Source: Onchocerca volvulus | Taxonomy: Eukaryota > Nematoda > Chromadorea > Rhabditida > Onchocercidae | Direction: 5' to 3' | DNA length: 64,000 nucleotides | Assembly (NCBI GenBank): GCA_000499405.2 | Contig: HG738137.1 | Coordinates: forward strand, 22,344,603 to 22,408,602 | Notes under the pieces: generated by a model | Seen by the model: only the letters and a program-made list of their open reading frames with translations | The model's database searches: none | What the model was told of the DNA's origin: nothing | Shown: in pieces, positions 53,701 through 64,000 of the stretch | How positions within the stretch are numbered: position 1 is the stretch's first letter | How the letters are laid out: every line of letters begins with the position of its first letter | Translations under genes and position numbers: made by a program

Positions 53701-54728
53701 TTCCTGAAAACAGCAGCATTAAAATAGTCTGTATTTAAAAATTAATATTTCATTAAAATCACAAAGTTTCCTAATTCAGAAGCATAGAACATCTACACTG
53801 ACCAGATCAAAAAATATGAAATAAAATTTCAGTTTTGAAATAACTAGTATTTCTCTTTTTAAATCTAATCTCTTGTTGATAACTGTATCTTAAAATCCCA
53901 GAAACCCGTGCAGTCAAAATCCCAACCATTAACTGTTTTGTCATAAGTTGTGAAATTACTAATGAAATTTAAATTCGAGAAATTAATGAATTAGAGTATC
54001 ATGGAAAAGTAAAAACAACTTTTTCGGAAGAAACATTTGCAACAATCTTGAAGTGTCACTCGAAAAAAATGCAGATTACAAAGTATGGGTTAAATGATAA
54101 TGCTCACCAAAATAAATAAGAAAAAATCCAAGAAAAAAGATGGATATCCTAGTATATTAATCAACAATTTCAAATTTGTGTTTCCATGAAAGCACCTAAT
54201 AGTAGGATATGACTAATGTGGCAAGAATCAAGTATTTCAGAAGTTAAACTGATAGCTCTGGTTAACCTGTCTAATACAGAAAGGAACATCGTCAAATTTT
54301 AGTTGATTAAATAAAAAACACAGTTCTTTAAAAGTTTTCATATAGTAATTTTAATTTTCTATTATCGCAAACAGAACACAAATCGTGAAAAGATAGAAAT
54401 TCAGAGCATGGAAATATTACTTAAAAGCATAAGGTATAAGTTAATGCTAACCCGTTTTAGATTGTTGTTCCTTTTGACTTAGTGCTAATATATCAAGTTC
54501 ATTAACTGGTGAAGGTTTCGATTTTCGCAAGGGTGGCGAGCGACGAATCACTTTTTTAGAGGGTACAACTCTAGAAGAACTACTGACAGTAGTCTTCCTC
54601 GGAGTCCTACTGCGATAACTATTTTTTCTATGATGGAGTCGCTCTTGCCGACTGCTTGAGCCATTCCCCAACGATCGTCCCGATCTTTCACTTTTGCTCA
54701 CTCCCGAAGATCGACCTTTTGACCCCAT
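50763..54728 (-). CDS. btz: Barentsz / CASC3 / MLN51-like exon-junction-complex protein
   Basis: Nine exons join in phase: 54452-54728, 53678-53703, 53062-53138, 52934-52954, 52662-52744, 52232-52356, 51822-51929, 50955-51086 and 50763-50810 (TGA 50763-50765), about 298 residues. The N-terminal exon is Ser/Arg-rich (KGRSSGVSKSERSGRS, KVIRRSPPLRKSKPSP). The middle is Arg/Gly-rich (GFGMRQG, PLRRGIGGGD). The second half has the two halves of the SELOR motif that CASC3 uses to grip eIF4A3: VPTGRFYFTHDDRTT (fly/human type P-x-G-x-F-F/Y-x-HD-x-R) and DEVWKHDMFECEEGEAV (family W-x-HD-x-F/Y-x-E). This predicts a role in exon junction complex assembly, mRNA localisation or decay. It is much shorter than the fly and human proteins, and both exons around the motif are phase 0. 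The start is taken at 54728, three bases after a CATCAG acceptor-like site; 54743 is an alternative. Confidence 0.8.
53421..53638. repeat. 109-bp tandem duplication
   Basis: Two head-to-tail copies (53421-53529 and 53530-53638) are almost identical, differing only at a few positions near the ends (for example AAACTATCGT versus AAATTATCGT). It lies in an intron of the CASC3-like gene and looks recent. Confidence 0.95.
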
Positions 54729-57700
54729 ACCTGATGGAAACACACTTACATCTCACATTTAACGCAACGACGTCTGAATCGCCATGCAACACATTTGTTT
54801 CACGCGGTATTCTTCAATTCCTTGAATCGGAGAGTTCACGCAGAAGTTGTATTTCTACTCGTCGTATTCATTTATAAGTTCCTATTCAAATGATGAGTTT
54901 GTTAAAGGGATATACAGGTGTCATATTTAGAAGGATGATCTACAATTGAAGTAATCTAGGAGGATTAATTGATGGCACTAATTGACTGGATTATTTAGTT
55001 CGGGTTTTATGTGAGAAATTATAAAATTGGTGCTTTTATCTCTTTTGTCTACTTGCTATACTCAATCAGTTACAGTCCAGTATGGGAATCTTTTTCAGTG
55101 TAATATGCAACACTGCTGTTGCATAAAAACTACGTCATTCCACTTCATTTCGTTCTATATTTATCTCTCTGATGACGCAAAACTCTGTCAAGTAACGTAT
55201 GGTTGTTAGCTATTTTGGAAGTAATTAATTTTCATAGTGTAATTATTGTCACTATAAATATATGTATGTTCTGCATGAATCCAGAATTTTGACTAACAAT
55301 CAAGCAATTTTGATTTCAAATTAAACAAAACTATGAATTACAATTATTGAAACTAATTCAGTAGAAGCAATATCGAAGGCGAATTAAAATAATAATTAAA
55401 TAGCCGATATTATGAATCTCCTTCGGGTGTTCACTATTGGCCATGTTAGACAGAAACTACATCGTCAACAAAAAGCCTATAATTCAGAAGAATTCAAAAG
55501 AAGAAAACGAATAAAAATTAACATCTTGATTGAGCAGTTTATTAAGTTGTTTCTGACGGGAGAAGTAATATATTAAAAAATTGGACAATTCTATGATTTA
55601 GGTGAATTAAGAAATTTGACATTTCTAATTTTAATGAATTTTACCGATGAACTTTTTCTTCTTCTTATTCCTCAACATTCATTTTAGCTGATGGGATTCA
55701 GAAATCAGTTACTGGAAGTCAAGAGATTTCAATGAAAAGTTCTGCTCTTTTAGAATCAAAATGTTTGCAAAAAATTCTAACTGGAACATTCCTTCTTCTC
55801 TCACACCAAAAAAAAAAAAAAAAAAAAGAAAAATTAACAAATGAATTCAACCTCAATTTATGAAATCTTAAAATTTTAATTACAATTGCTTGTAGTTGCA
55901 TAGGTTACTGTGAAAGGGATTTGATCTGAAAAAAAAATGAAAAAATATGCAAGAATTTCTTTCGATTGATTACCAGAAGCTTTTTAAAATAATTATATTA
56001 TGGCACTAATGTTATCGAAACACCGAAAACAAAGCTTTTAGTGTTTCTTTTTGATTATTCGGAATGCTTCTGTTATTTATATTTATATTAATTACTTTCA
56101 ATTATTTCATCCTATTACTGTTTCAAAGTATTTTTTTTCAAATGAAAGAATAAATAGGACTCGAACCAAAAGACTGTTAAAAATATATATTGTGCTTTCA
56201 AAGAGGAAGTAAGCAAAGACAATATTTCCATCTCTTTACCAGTAATAGCTGAAAGATCACTTAATATTTCGAAATTTTAAAAAATCGAATGATTTCCGAC
56301 TTTATTTACGGATATATTAAAATTTGAAATATTCTGAAATCTGTCTTCCGAGATTACTAAGTGACTTCGCGCGATCTTTTTTATGTTTTTGATATTCCAA
56401 AATTCATCTAAAATTAGACAGCATCAAAAATATTAGTAACTATCACATCACTTGAGGACTGATGTGTATTGCAAATAAATCATTAGTGTTGATATTGAAT
56501 TAAAGTTGTAATTAATGTGAAGCGAAATATTGGATGAAAATACAGATATGTAAAGTCCTTTTATATGGATAATTTGATAAATTTCTTATTTTATACGGAT
56601 AATGCGAATAATTTACGGAAAATCTGATAAATTTTTCATTATTAATTATAAACTTCTTATTTTCAATAGTAATTAATAATTAGCAATACAAAGATAGTAT
56701 AAGCTAGATTTGTATTGCTTTTGTATGGATAAGAGATACTATTCGTAGAAGAGTGATCACTTATCATCATATGTATTGATAAGTCACAATGCTCTCAATA
56801 AATTGACTGGTTGGTTTACTAGGCCCTTGGCTTTTCATTTCTGCTTTTTAAATGTGAAATGTAGATATGCAGTATAGCTATAAGCAAAATGAGACAAATT
56901 GCACTTCTTTCTAAATTAAAAAAAAAATTCGATAGAATATTTCAACCTTTCTCAAATGGACATATCCCTCAACTCTTTCGAGCTGAACAATTCATAGAAT
57001 TAATGGTGAGAATGGAACTTTTGTGTTCTTCAAAAAAATAATTCCATTAATTACCATATCCCACAGAATGAATGCCATAGTTACCCAAAAACAATCAAAA
57101 AAAATAAAAAAAAAAATTCGCGAATGAAATTCTTTGATTTGTGATGTCTTACGTGTTTTGCACTTTATCCCGTTAAAATGTATTTCAATTTCCATAAAAT
57201 CTTTCAAAATTTCATGAAAAAGTAAGTTTATGGAGAAAACTTCTCAAATATTTTTAATTATTTCGTATTTTGAAAACGTTGCTGAAATCTTTTGCAAATT
57301 AACAATATGAATCTTTTAAAATTATGCCATTCATTAAGTCGAAAGTTATCAGTGATAAAGTAAAAATAATAGAAGCAAAAGTCGAGAATAACTTTTACTG
57401 CCATTACTTGCTTCTTATTCTTTGAGAACTGATAATGATCAAATCCATCATATCTCTCAAAAGATTTGGAGAATGCTTTGATTCAATTTAATTCAGAATG
57501 GGAAATCAGAGTAAGAAGCAAATGTCTGCGGTGAAACTGAAACTCTTAAATTTAAGGAATTCAAGGATCGAATTTATCAATTTGTGTGTAGAAGTGAAAG
57601 TTTAGAACTTATCAGTTCCCGTTAACAATTTTAATAGTCCTTAGTAGTTAGTCCGTATAAATAAACTCTGAGTACTAGCACATCTTTGTTTCTGATAAGC

Positions 57701-58504
57701 GCTATCTCCATGAAGTATTAAATCTTAGAAAATAACTTCTTTTAAAGACTGATAGAAAAAGTTTGAAAAGTAATTAGAGATCATTCCGGAATAGTTATAA
57801 ATTATCATTTCCTTATATCACTGATTAATCCACTTACTTTCTGATTTGATTATTATCAGCTTAGGCTACCATGCTTTCATATCATTTTTTTAATTTGTTA
57901 GTAGTTTTGCTCAAATATGTACTCTAACAGAATATGCGATTAAACATGGTGAAACAAATGAAATGTTTCGTTAAAACCAGTTTCTTTTGCCTTTCATTTA
58001 GAAAGCAGTCTTTTCAGCAGTATTATATTTCTAAAAAATTTATCTAAAAAAGTACCTTACTTTCAAACTTTTGAAAATGAATTTTGAGATGAAAATGAAC
58101 AGATTTTGAATGAACTGGAAATGAATTTTGATTCTTCATTTTCTCGTCTCATGCTTATTATCGTTTTTTTAATATTTATAATTTAAAATTGTAGGCACTG
58201 AGAAAGGAATTATTTGTAGTGAGAAATTATAAGTGAAGTTTGCCTTCATTGTATTCCTGTTCCCTTCAATTTTTCTTTTGATGCAAATGGGTACATTTAT
58301 AATTACTTTTCAAGTAATTATTTTGCAACTAACTAAAGTTCCGAAGAAAATTCACAGACTCAAACAGAACTGAGTAATACTAATTTCACACTTTATTCAT
58401 TTAAGAACTAATATTTTTTGGCATTGAAAATGAAATAAGTTTTCCGGTTTGTGTTGATATAAAAATCCTATTATAGACCAGTGCAGCAGTAACTATTTAT
58501 AGAA

Positions 58505-58645
58505 ATGATCTCATTATTTCCAGTTGTAATTACTTTGGTATTTATTGAAATTTTAATCAAAATTATCGATTCACAAGCAACTTTTCCCTCCATTTTAATC
58601 AAGTCTTGCTCTCCCTCATTTTGCTATGCAGTTTTAAGTAAATAA
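58505..58645 (+). CDS. Possible small secreted peptide
   Basis: A 46-codon frame begins MISLFPVVITLVFIEILIKI, a plausible signal peptide, followed by DSQATFPSILIKSCSPSFCY and AVLSK. A TATTTATAG acceptor-like site lies just before the ATG and a GTAAAT donor-like site near the stop, so it may be a first exon. No homology is recognised, and AT-rich DNA often makes hydrophobic frames by chance. Confidence 0.22.
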   Translation: MISLFPVVITLVFIEILIKIIDSQATFPSILIKSCSPSFCYAVLSK

Positions 58646-58739
58646 TTAGCACTTACTTGAAATTATGAGACTAAGCATCAACGAAAATCAACATTTTTGA
58701 AAAAAATTTCCGCTAACAACCAAATTTTAATTCAAAGTT

Positions 58740-59251
58740 CTTACTTATTATCGAAAAATTTGGAATTTTGAAAAAGGATTTTGTTGAACTGAATTAATTT
58801 TATCTTTTTTGCTTTAACTTTCTTTTTTGTTCATTGCAATCAAATTCATTTCATGTATCAACATTTCTAATTCAAATTGAAATATTAAAATTGAAAATAC
58901 GATATTTTCTAGGCCATAAAAAAACCATTTCGTTTACATTTCAAATTTCGGAGAAATGAGAAAATGCAAATTCATCCTTTGCTAGTATATTGTTGGAAAA
59001 AAATTGAAAAGTTTGAAATTTTGGAAGGGATTTCATTGAATTGAATTAATTTCATTCTTTTTTGCTTCGACTTTCTTTTTTTGTTCATTGCGATTAGAAT
59101 CATTTTATATATCAACATTTCTAACTCAAACTGAAATATTAAAATTGAAAATATGGCAGTTTCTAGGCCATATAAAAACAATCATTTCATTTACTTTTCA
59201 AATTTCGAAGAAATGAGAAAATGCAAATTTATCCCTTTCTAATATATCACT
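58740..59251. repeat. Diverged tandem duplication, period about 252-257 bp
   Basis: The two halves share landmarks in order: GAATTAATTT, TTTTTGCTT, ACTTTCTTTTT, TGTTCATTGC, TCAACATTTCTAA, GAAATATTAAAATTGAAAAT, TTTCTAGGCCAT and AAATGAGAAAATGCAAATT. Substitutions and small indels between copies suggest an older event. Confidence 0.9.
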
Positions 59252-61247
59252 AAATGTCTGAAATTAGAAGCGAAAATTCAATGATATTCTGAAGTTCTCA
59301 GTTTATTAACAAAATGTGATGGAAAAGAATGGATGGATATCTTCTATCAATCAATTAAAGTAAGTAAATAAGCCTAGAAGGCGGCAGCATAAGATGGGAC
59401 AATTTATATTGGATAATGTGAATTAGCAATGCAGCCTTCCATGTTATTATTATTATTAAATGTTAACACTTGACGACATATTCGCGCACATTTGTGGGTG
59501 TGAATAGTTGTCACCTAATTCAATCAAGCAGTTTTCATTATATTTAATGGAGGTTATATCGTATACTGTGCTTTGACTTCCGATACATCGATCTTTTCAT
59601 CTGAAATCCTCGGAGCTTTCCTCCCAGAACGATGAAGTTTGAATCTCAGGTCTTAGTTCATTTGAAATTTTAGTAAGCTAGCTTCATTCTTTCCTGATGA
59701 AGTTTGAATCTCGGATCTTAGGTTCCTATCGCTTGTATTTGATACATATCTTGTTGTGCTTTAGAAATTTGTTTTCAATCACATAACTATTCAATTCCTC
59801 TAAACATATATTTTAAACTATTTTTAACAATTTTTGGTAAACTTTTTTTTTTTTTTTTTTTTTAGAATTTATTCATACAGTTTAGCAATTGACAGCAGCA
59901 CATCGGGACAGCTTACATTTCAAAATTCATCAATCCTGTTTAATTCAAAAGGAATATTCTATCATTCGTTAGATAAAAAATGGACAACTTTATCGTTAAA
60001 CAAACAGTTTTAAATGAGCTTTATTAATTCAGAAAGATGCCAAAAGACAGATTCTTAAATCTTGGGTATGTCATTGTCTTCTACATTCTGTCTTTTAATT
60101 CAACCGTTATTTTATTAAAATAGAAAAAAAACTGGGAAACTGAAACAAAGACTGTTGCAATTTCTGTCTACAAAATTCAAAATAGTTAAAACACGTCAAG
60201 CTGGATCACATTGTGATATCATTGCTGTTAATAAGCTAGAATCTTTGTTTATTGGAGAATTATAGAATGCTTACGAAACTCTAAACTGTTTTATTGTCAT
60301 TAGCAATAACTGGGCAAGAATTTTCAGTTGGAAAAAGTACGGAATGGAAATATTTCGTTTATTTGCAATAAATCTCAGAGTTTTAACGAAATATTTTATA
60401 TCTCAAGGTGGAATAATTCATGTATATAAAATAACTTTGGGAAATTACGTACGTTTATTGTAAATAAAGACCAGAATGAGATGTTTTTTTTTTCACCATT
60501 TTTCTGGAAATTACATTTGTAAGGTAAAGCTTCAAATGAGCCTTTTTAATTAATAGAAATCTGATACGTTAATTATATACTATTTTATGATTTAAAAAAA
60601 TGTCGGATGCAAATTTAAAATTTTTTATCCTTGAAATTATGATAATTATCGTCTTTTGCCATTACAGCTTTATGAGACAATGTTTGTGCTCTAAGGCTTT
60701 ACAATGCTAATTATCTAGAAAAACTTGAAATTGGAATATGTTTCTGTATTGCTACTGAGAAGAGTAAGGACAACAACATAATTTGACAAAAAAATCCAAT
60801 ATTTGAAAGTCGATAAAGTATAATCGAAGAGCCAAAGATTCTTTCATAAATTCACCTCTCGAGGGAATTGCAGTATCTATGCACTGGCGATTTTTGCAAT
60901 TCTAAATTGAAATATCGTTTTTTGCGCCATTATTAAATAATTTTTCATCTTCTCGCTCCATCCTCAAAATGATAATGAACTGATCAGATAAGATCAAAAG
61001 TCCACGTCAGCACTTCAATATTGGGCTAACTGTTTAAATAATTTGTTGAAGACTTGTTTAATAATAAATTTGAAATCATTTCAGAAATTCATATGAAATG
61101 TGATATAAAAGATATTGCAATGAATGATTATTCAGTATCTGACAAGCATTACTTTTGCAATGTGTTTTTTATCACTGATTTTATGTTGCATTAAATTTGT
61201 TCACGCTTAAAATTACGCTTTTCATGGGGATTAATCATGAATGATAA

Positions 61248-61253
61248 TTTCAG
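61248..61253 (+). promoter_or_regulatory. Probable trans-splice acceptor before the neuropeptide-like gene
   Basis: TTTCAG, the nematode acceptor consensus, lies 15 nt upstream of the ATG at 61269, the short 5' UTR expected of a spliced-leader-capped mRNA. A cis-spliced 5' UTR exon would look the same. Confidence 0.6.
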
Positions 61254-61268
61254 GCAGTAATTGTAGCC

Positions 61269-61913
61269 ATGAAAGTGACATATATGCTGTTTTTCATATC
61301 TGGTAAGACTTTTTCGATTTTTTTCGGTAAAGATTAGGTAGAATAATAAATAATTTACGGTACTTTTTTGGTGTATTATTTTTGAATATTCCTGATATAT
61401 GAAACTTTATCTCCCTTTATCTTCTCATTGGTAATCTTAACTTTCGGAACACAAAAATTATAAAAATTTTTCGAATTATATAAATTCTTTTTTAAAACTT
61501 TTTTCAAAAATCTTTGGAACAATTGGAAAAAAGAAAAAGTGAAAATTCTTTATATATTTTTTCAAATCTATTTATTCAATTTCTGAAATTATTTTATTTT
61601 TCTGCCAGAAAATTCCAATTGTGCTTTTAATAAGATCATGATGTAGTTGGCCATTTTAGCAAAATTCAGATTGTTGTCATAGTTACGATAATTATTGCAA
61701 AATATTCCGAAGAAAATCTGACTTCACTCAATTACAGCATTTTTGTGGGCATCGGTAGTACCACAAAGCATAGACAAATCTAGTCAGATCGAAATCCCTA
61801 TGATGGAATTAAATAGATACAAGAGATGGACCAGACTGGAGCCAAGTGTACGTTTCTTTGATAAACGATGGACTAGACTCGAGCCAAGTGTACGTTTCTT
61901 TGACAAACGATGA
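61269..61913 (+). CDS. Neuropeptide-like precursor with two near-identical KR-bounded peptides
   Basis: Two exons, 61269-61302 and 61738-61913, join in phase through a GTAAGA donor and an ATTACAG acceptor, giving 69 residues. The N-terminus MKVTYMLFFISAFLWASVV is a clear signal peptide whose hydrophobic core spans the splice. A spacer (IDKSSQIEIPMMELNRY) ends in KR. Then WTRLEPSVRFFD-KR occurs twice with only silent differences, and the stop follows directly. Prohormone-convertase cleavage at KR would release two identical dodecapeptides. No Gly precedes KR, so C-terminal amidation is not expected, and the VRFF core is not a standard RFamide ending. The 42-bp DNA repeat keeps the frame exactly while changing at synonymous sites, which argues for selection. 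I do not recognise the family; it would be classed with the nlp-type genes. Confidence 0.75.
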
Positions 61914-63368
61914 AGCAGATTGAAGATCAAACACACATTTCTTGGTTATGAAGTTGAGTAAAAGTAACAACAAACGATATCTGCGATTTCTTTTCCCAAC
62001 TTATCAAGTTTATTAAAAAAATCTACAAAGAGACACAAACTTTGTGGCCGAGTTTCTCCAGTGTATGTGATAATATCAATGTGATCAGCGCTTCTTCATC
62101 TCTTTATTTTCCAAATTTCCCAAATACAACACATTTTAACATTTTAGTCGTGACATAACTGATCCAATTCTTTTCGAGAATGAAGGTCAAGTGTGTTTCT
62201 CCTTTGTCCTTATATCCCAAATGCTAGCAGTACAGATCTCTTTTTTTACATCAGCCAATAACTTTTGAGGTACTTGATTTTTCTTTTTTGAATTAAATAG
62301 ATTAACTTCTTTAGACAAACTTTTTCAATTAAATTTGAACAAATTTTTTAAAATACTTCTTTGAAAGACTTTTATTGACACCTCTACGATATAGCGATCT
62401 GTTATGCATTATTTATCATCAAAAATTTCATAGTTTTATTCTCTATTGAAGTGAAACTTTCTAAAAAAAGAAAGAACAGAATGCGAAGAAAAATGAGGAA
62501 ATACAACAAGAATAGCATGTATCAATCACTACATAGTTATTTACCAATGATTGCATGCTTTTTAGAATTTCTTCAAACAATCCAACATCCTCCCAAATAT
62601 CTTTAGGTCGCATTACTTTCAATCATTTTTCGTTATTGTAAACAATGTTCGTGTTTGAGATACATTCACTTTTGATAAAAACCAATTGAACTCAAACATG
62701 CATTCAAGCGGATTAAGTTTCCTATGAATAAGTGAAAAAAAAAAGGAAAAAAAACGTAAAGCTCTAATATCTTTCTCTTTCATATCAAATATTCGCAGAT
62801 TACAATTAAATTACTAATTTGTGGAGTATCACTGATAAAAGTGTTTATTCAAAGGTTTTATCAATGATACTGTACGCATTAGTGAATTAATGATAACCTG
62901 CGAGTAAATATGAAAAGAATATTTTACTGAAGGAGTTATAAGCATTGCAACATATAATATTATTTATCTCATTTAATAATCAGATAAAACATTAAAATCA
63001 ATGCTACAAATTGTTCTAATTAAATCAGATTCTAGAAAATTTGATTAGATCAATGCCTTTTGGAAAATCACAAATTAGCAAGCATGAAGTGTATTAAAAT
63101 TATTATCCAGTAAATAGTAAATTTTACTTTTTATTAATCTGTTCTGCTATAATTATTTGAATTTATAATTAAAATAAATAATTATATGAATGCTTGATGA
63201 AAAGTTGATTCGGTGATGATTTATCGAATGGCTTCTGCTTCAATTAATTGTTCTGTTTCAATTAGTTAATTATGATATATCATGACATATCACATAAACA
63301 AGTCAAGAACGGTGATTGGCGATTCATTTCAAATTTCAGTGCAGTAGAAGAAATTAATAAATTTTCAA
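61914..63368. other. Spacer between the neuropeptide-like gene and the right-edge gene
   Basis: AT-rich. It holds the neuropeptide-like 3' UTR and a hairpin at 62826-62870; nothing else is supported. Confidence 0.5.
62826..62870. repeat. 15-bp hairpin with one mismatch
   Basis: GTATCACTGATAAAA pairs with TTTTATCAATGATAC across a 15-nt loop. Confidence 0.75.
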
Positions 63369-64000
63369 CTATGACTCTGAAAATGATAACAATTGTGGTG
63401 TTAAGATATGATGATTGTTGAGATTAAGTGGTTTTCTTGTCTGAATTATCAGCCATTGATAGCAATCGAATATCACACACAAAAACCAAATATTGAACGC
63501 AATTGATAATAATAAACCGATTAGTGATAAAATTGTAAGCATCTCACTTGCTAAAAATATTTCAACAGATCTTGAAATGATGAAACAAAGAGTAAACGAA
63601 AATATGCGAATAACAATATATTCAGACATTTGGAACTTTCGCATTTGAAACTTATTCTTATAATTATGTCTTATGACGGGTAAACGAGTAGGGGCATTAT
63701 TGATATGCAATGATAGCAAAAATAAACTGAAAAACTGAAAAAGTTTTCAGGTCCAACGTTGCCATAGGCTTTCGGCTAAGTGTAGTATAAACGGCATTAA
63801 TTGGATTTTCGTAATTCAGCGAATTTTTAGTGAAAATATTTAATGCTGCTGCATTCACCTTCATCAAATTTCCGCCTGGATAAAATATCGAAAATGAGAA
63901 CGATTTAAAAAAAAAAAAAAGAAAAACTTACGATTTCGAAGCATATCATCGGATTGTGCCACATTGAAAATATCCGCTACTGAAATAGCTACATTTGCCG
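63369..64000 (-). CDS. 3' end of an unrecognised multi-pass membrane protein
   Basis: On the minus strand an exon entering from the right edge (63932-64000; VAISVADIFNVAQSDDMLRN) joins in phase to 63859-63875 (GNLMK). A 124-bp intron then leads to 63369-63734, which encodes YIVIRIFSFTLCFIIS, SLIGLLLSIAFNIWFLCVIF and a polar tail ending LLSFSES. At least two to three membrane helices are visible. The supposed intron is itself open in the upstream frame (VNAAALNIFTKNSLNYENPI through FAIIAYQ, stop at 63697), so an alternative, shorter C-terminus by intron retention is possible. I recognise no family. Confidence 0.55.

Larger units (their letters stand above)
54744..61247. other. Long gene-poor interval
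   Basis: Part of this should be the promoter of the CASC3-like gene (54744-54900 is GC-richer). The rest is AT-rich. I found only a diverged tandem repeat (58740-59251) and one possible secreted-peptide frame (58505-58645). Confidence 0.45.

Overview
The window looks like nuclear DNA of a parasitic nematode, most likely a filarial (spirurid) worm. It is AT-rich. Its genes are built from many small exons with TTTCAG-type acceptors, a start codon can lie about 15 nt after a trans-splice-like acceptor, and the conserved proteins are closest in my memory to C. elegans and filarial orthologues. No bacterial-style operon, phage, CRISPR array or tRNA gene was seen. All splice models below were built by hand, by checking reading phase across every junction.

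Layout. 1-1265 (+): last three exons of the Golgi Qb-SNARE membrin/GOSR2. 2187-8038 (-): a complete H+/myo-inositol (SLC2A13/HMIT-type) transporter with about 14 exons, convergent with membrin. 8039-18284: ten kilobases without a firmly supported gene but with several orphan coding-like pieces (a single-pass membrane peptide at 13.6 kb, W/E-rich open frames at 11.5 kb, an exon-like block at 16.7-16.9 kb). 18285-33172 (-): MIG-15/TNIK/Misshapen, a Ste20 kinase with a C-terminal CNH domain, in about 25 exons, preceded by a GC-richer, polypurine-containing presumptive promoter. 34345-42021: two nearly identical decayed mariner transposase copies, head-on inverted around a 6 kb spacer. 42933-46779 (-): an alpha-carbonic anhydrase with intact zinc ligands. 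One of its introns holds a rearranged 28S rRNA fragment and another holds two hairpins. 50763-54728 (-): a Barentsz/CASC3/MLN51-like exon-junction-complex protein in nine exons. 54744-61253: mostly gene-poor with a diverged tandem repeat. 61269-61913 (+): a two-exon neuropeptide-like precursor with two almost identical KR-bounded dodecapeptides. 63369-64000 (-): 3' end of an unrecognised multi-pass membrane protein running off the right edge.

The genes are unrelated housekeeping or signalling genes and do not form a pathway. The least expected items are the small neuropeptide-like gene, the CASC3-like gene with an RS-rich N-terminus, the shuffled 28S insert, and the inverted pair of dead mariners.
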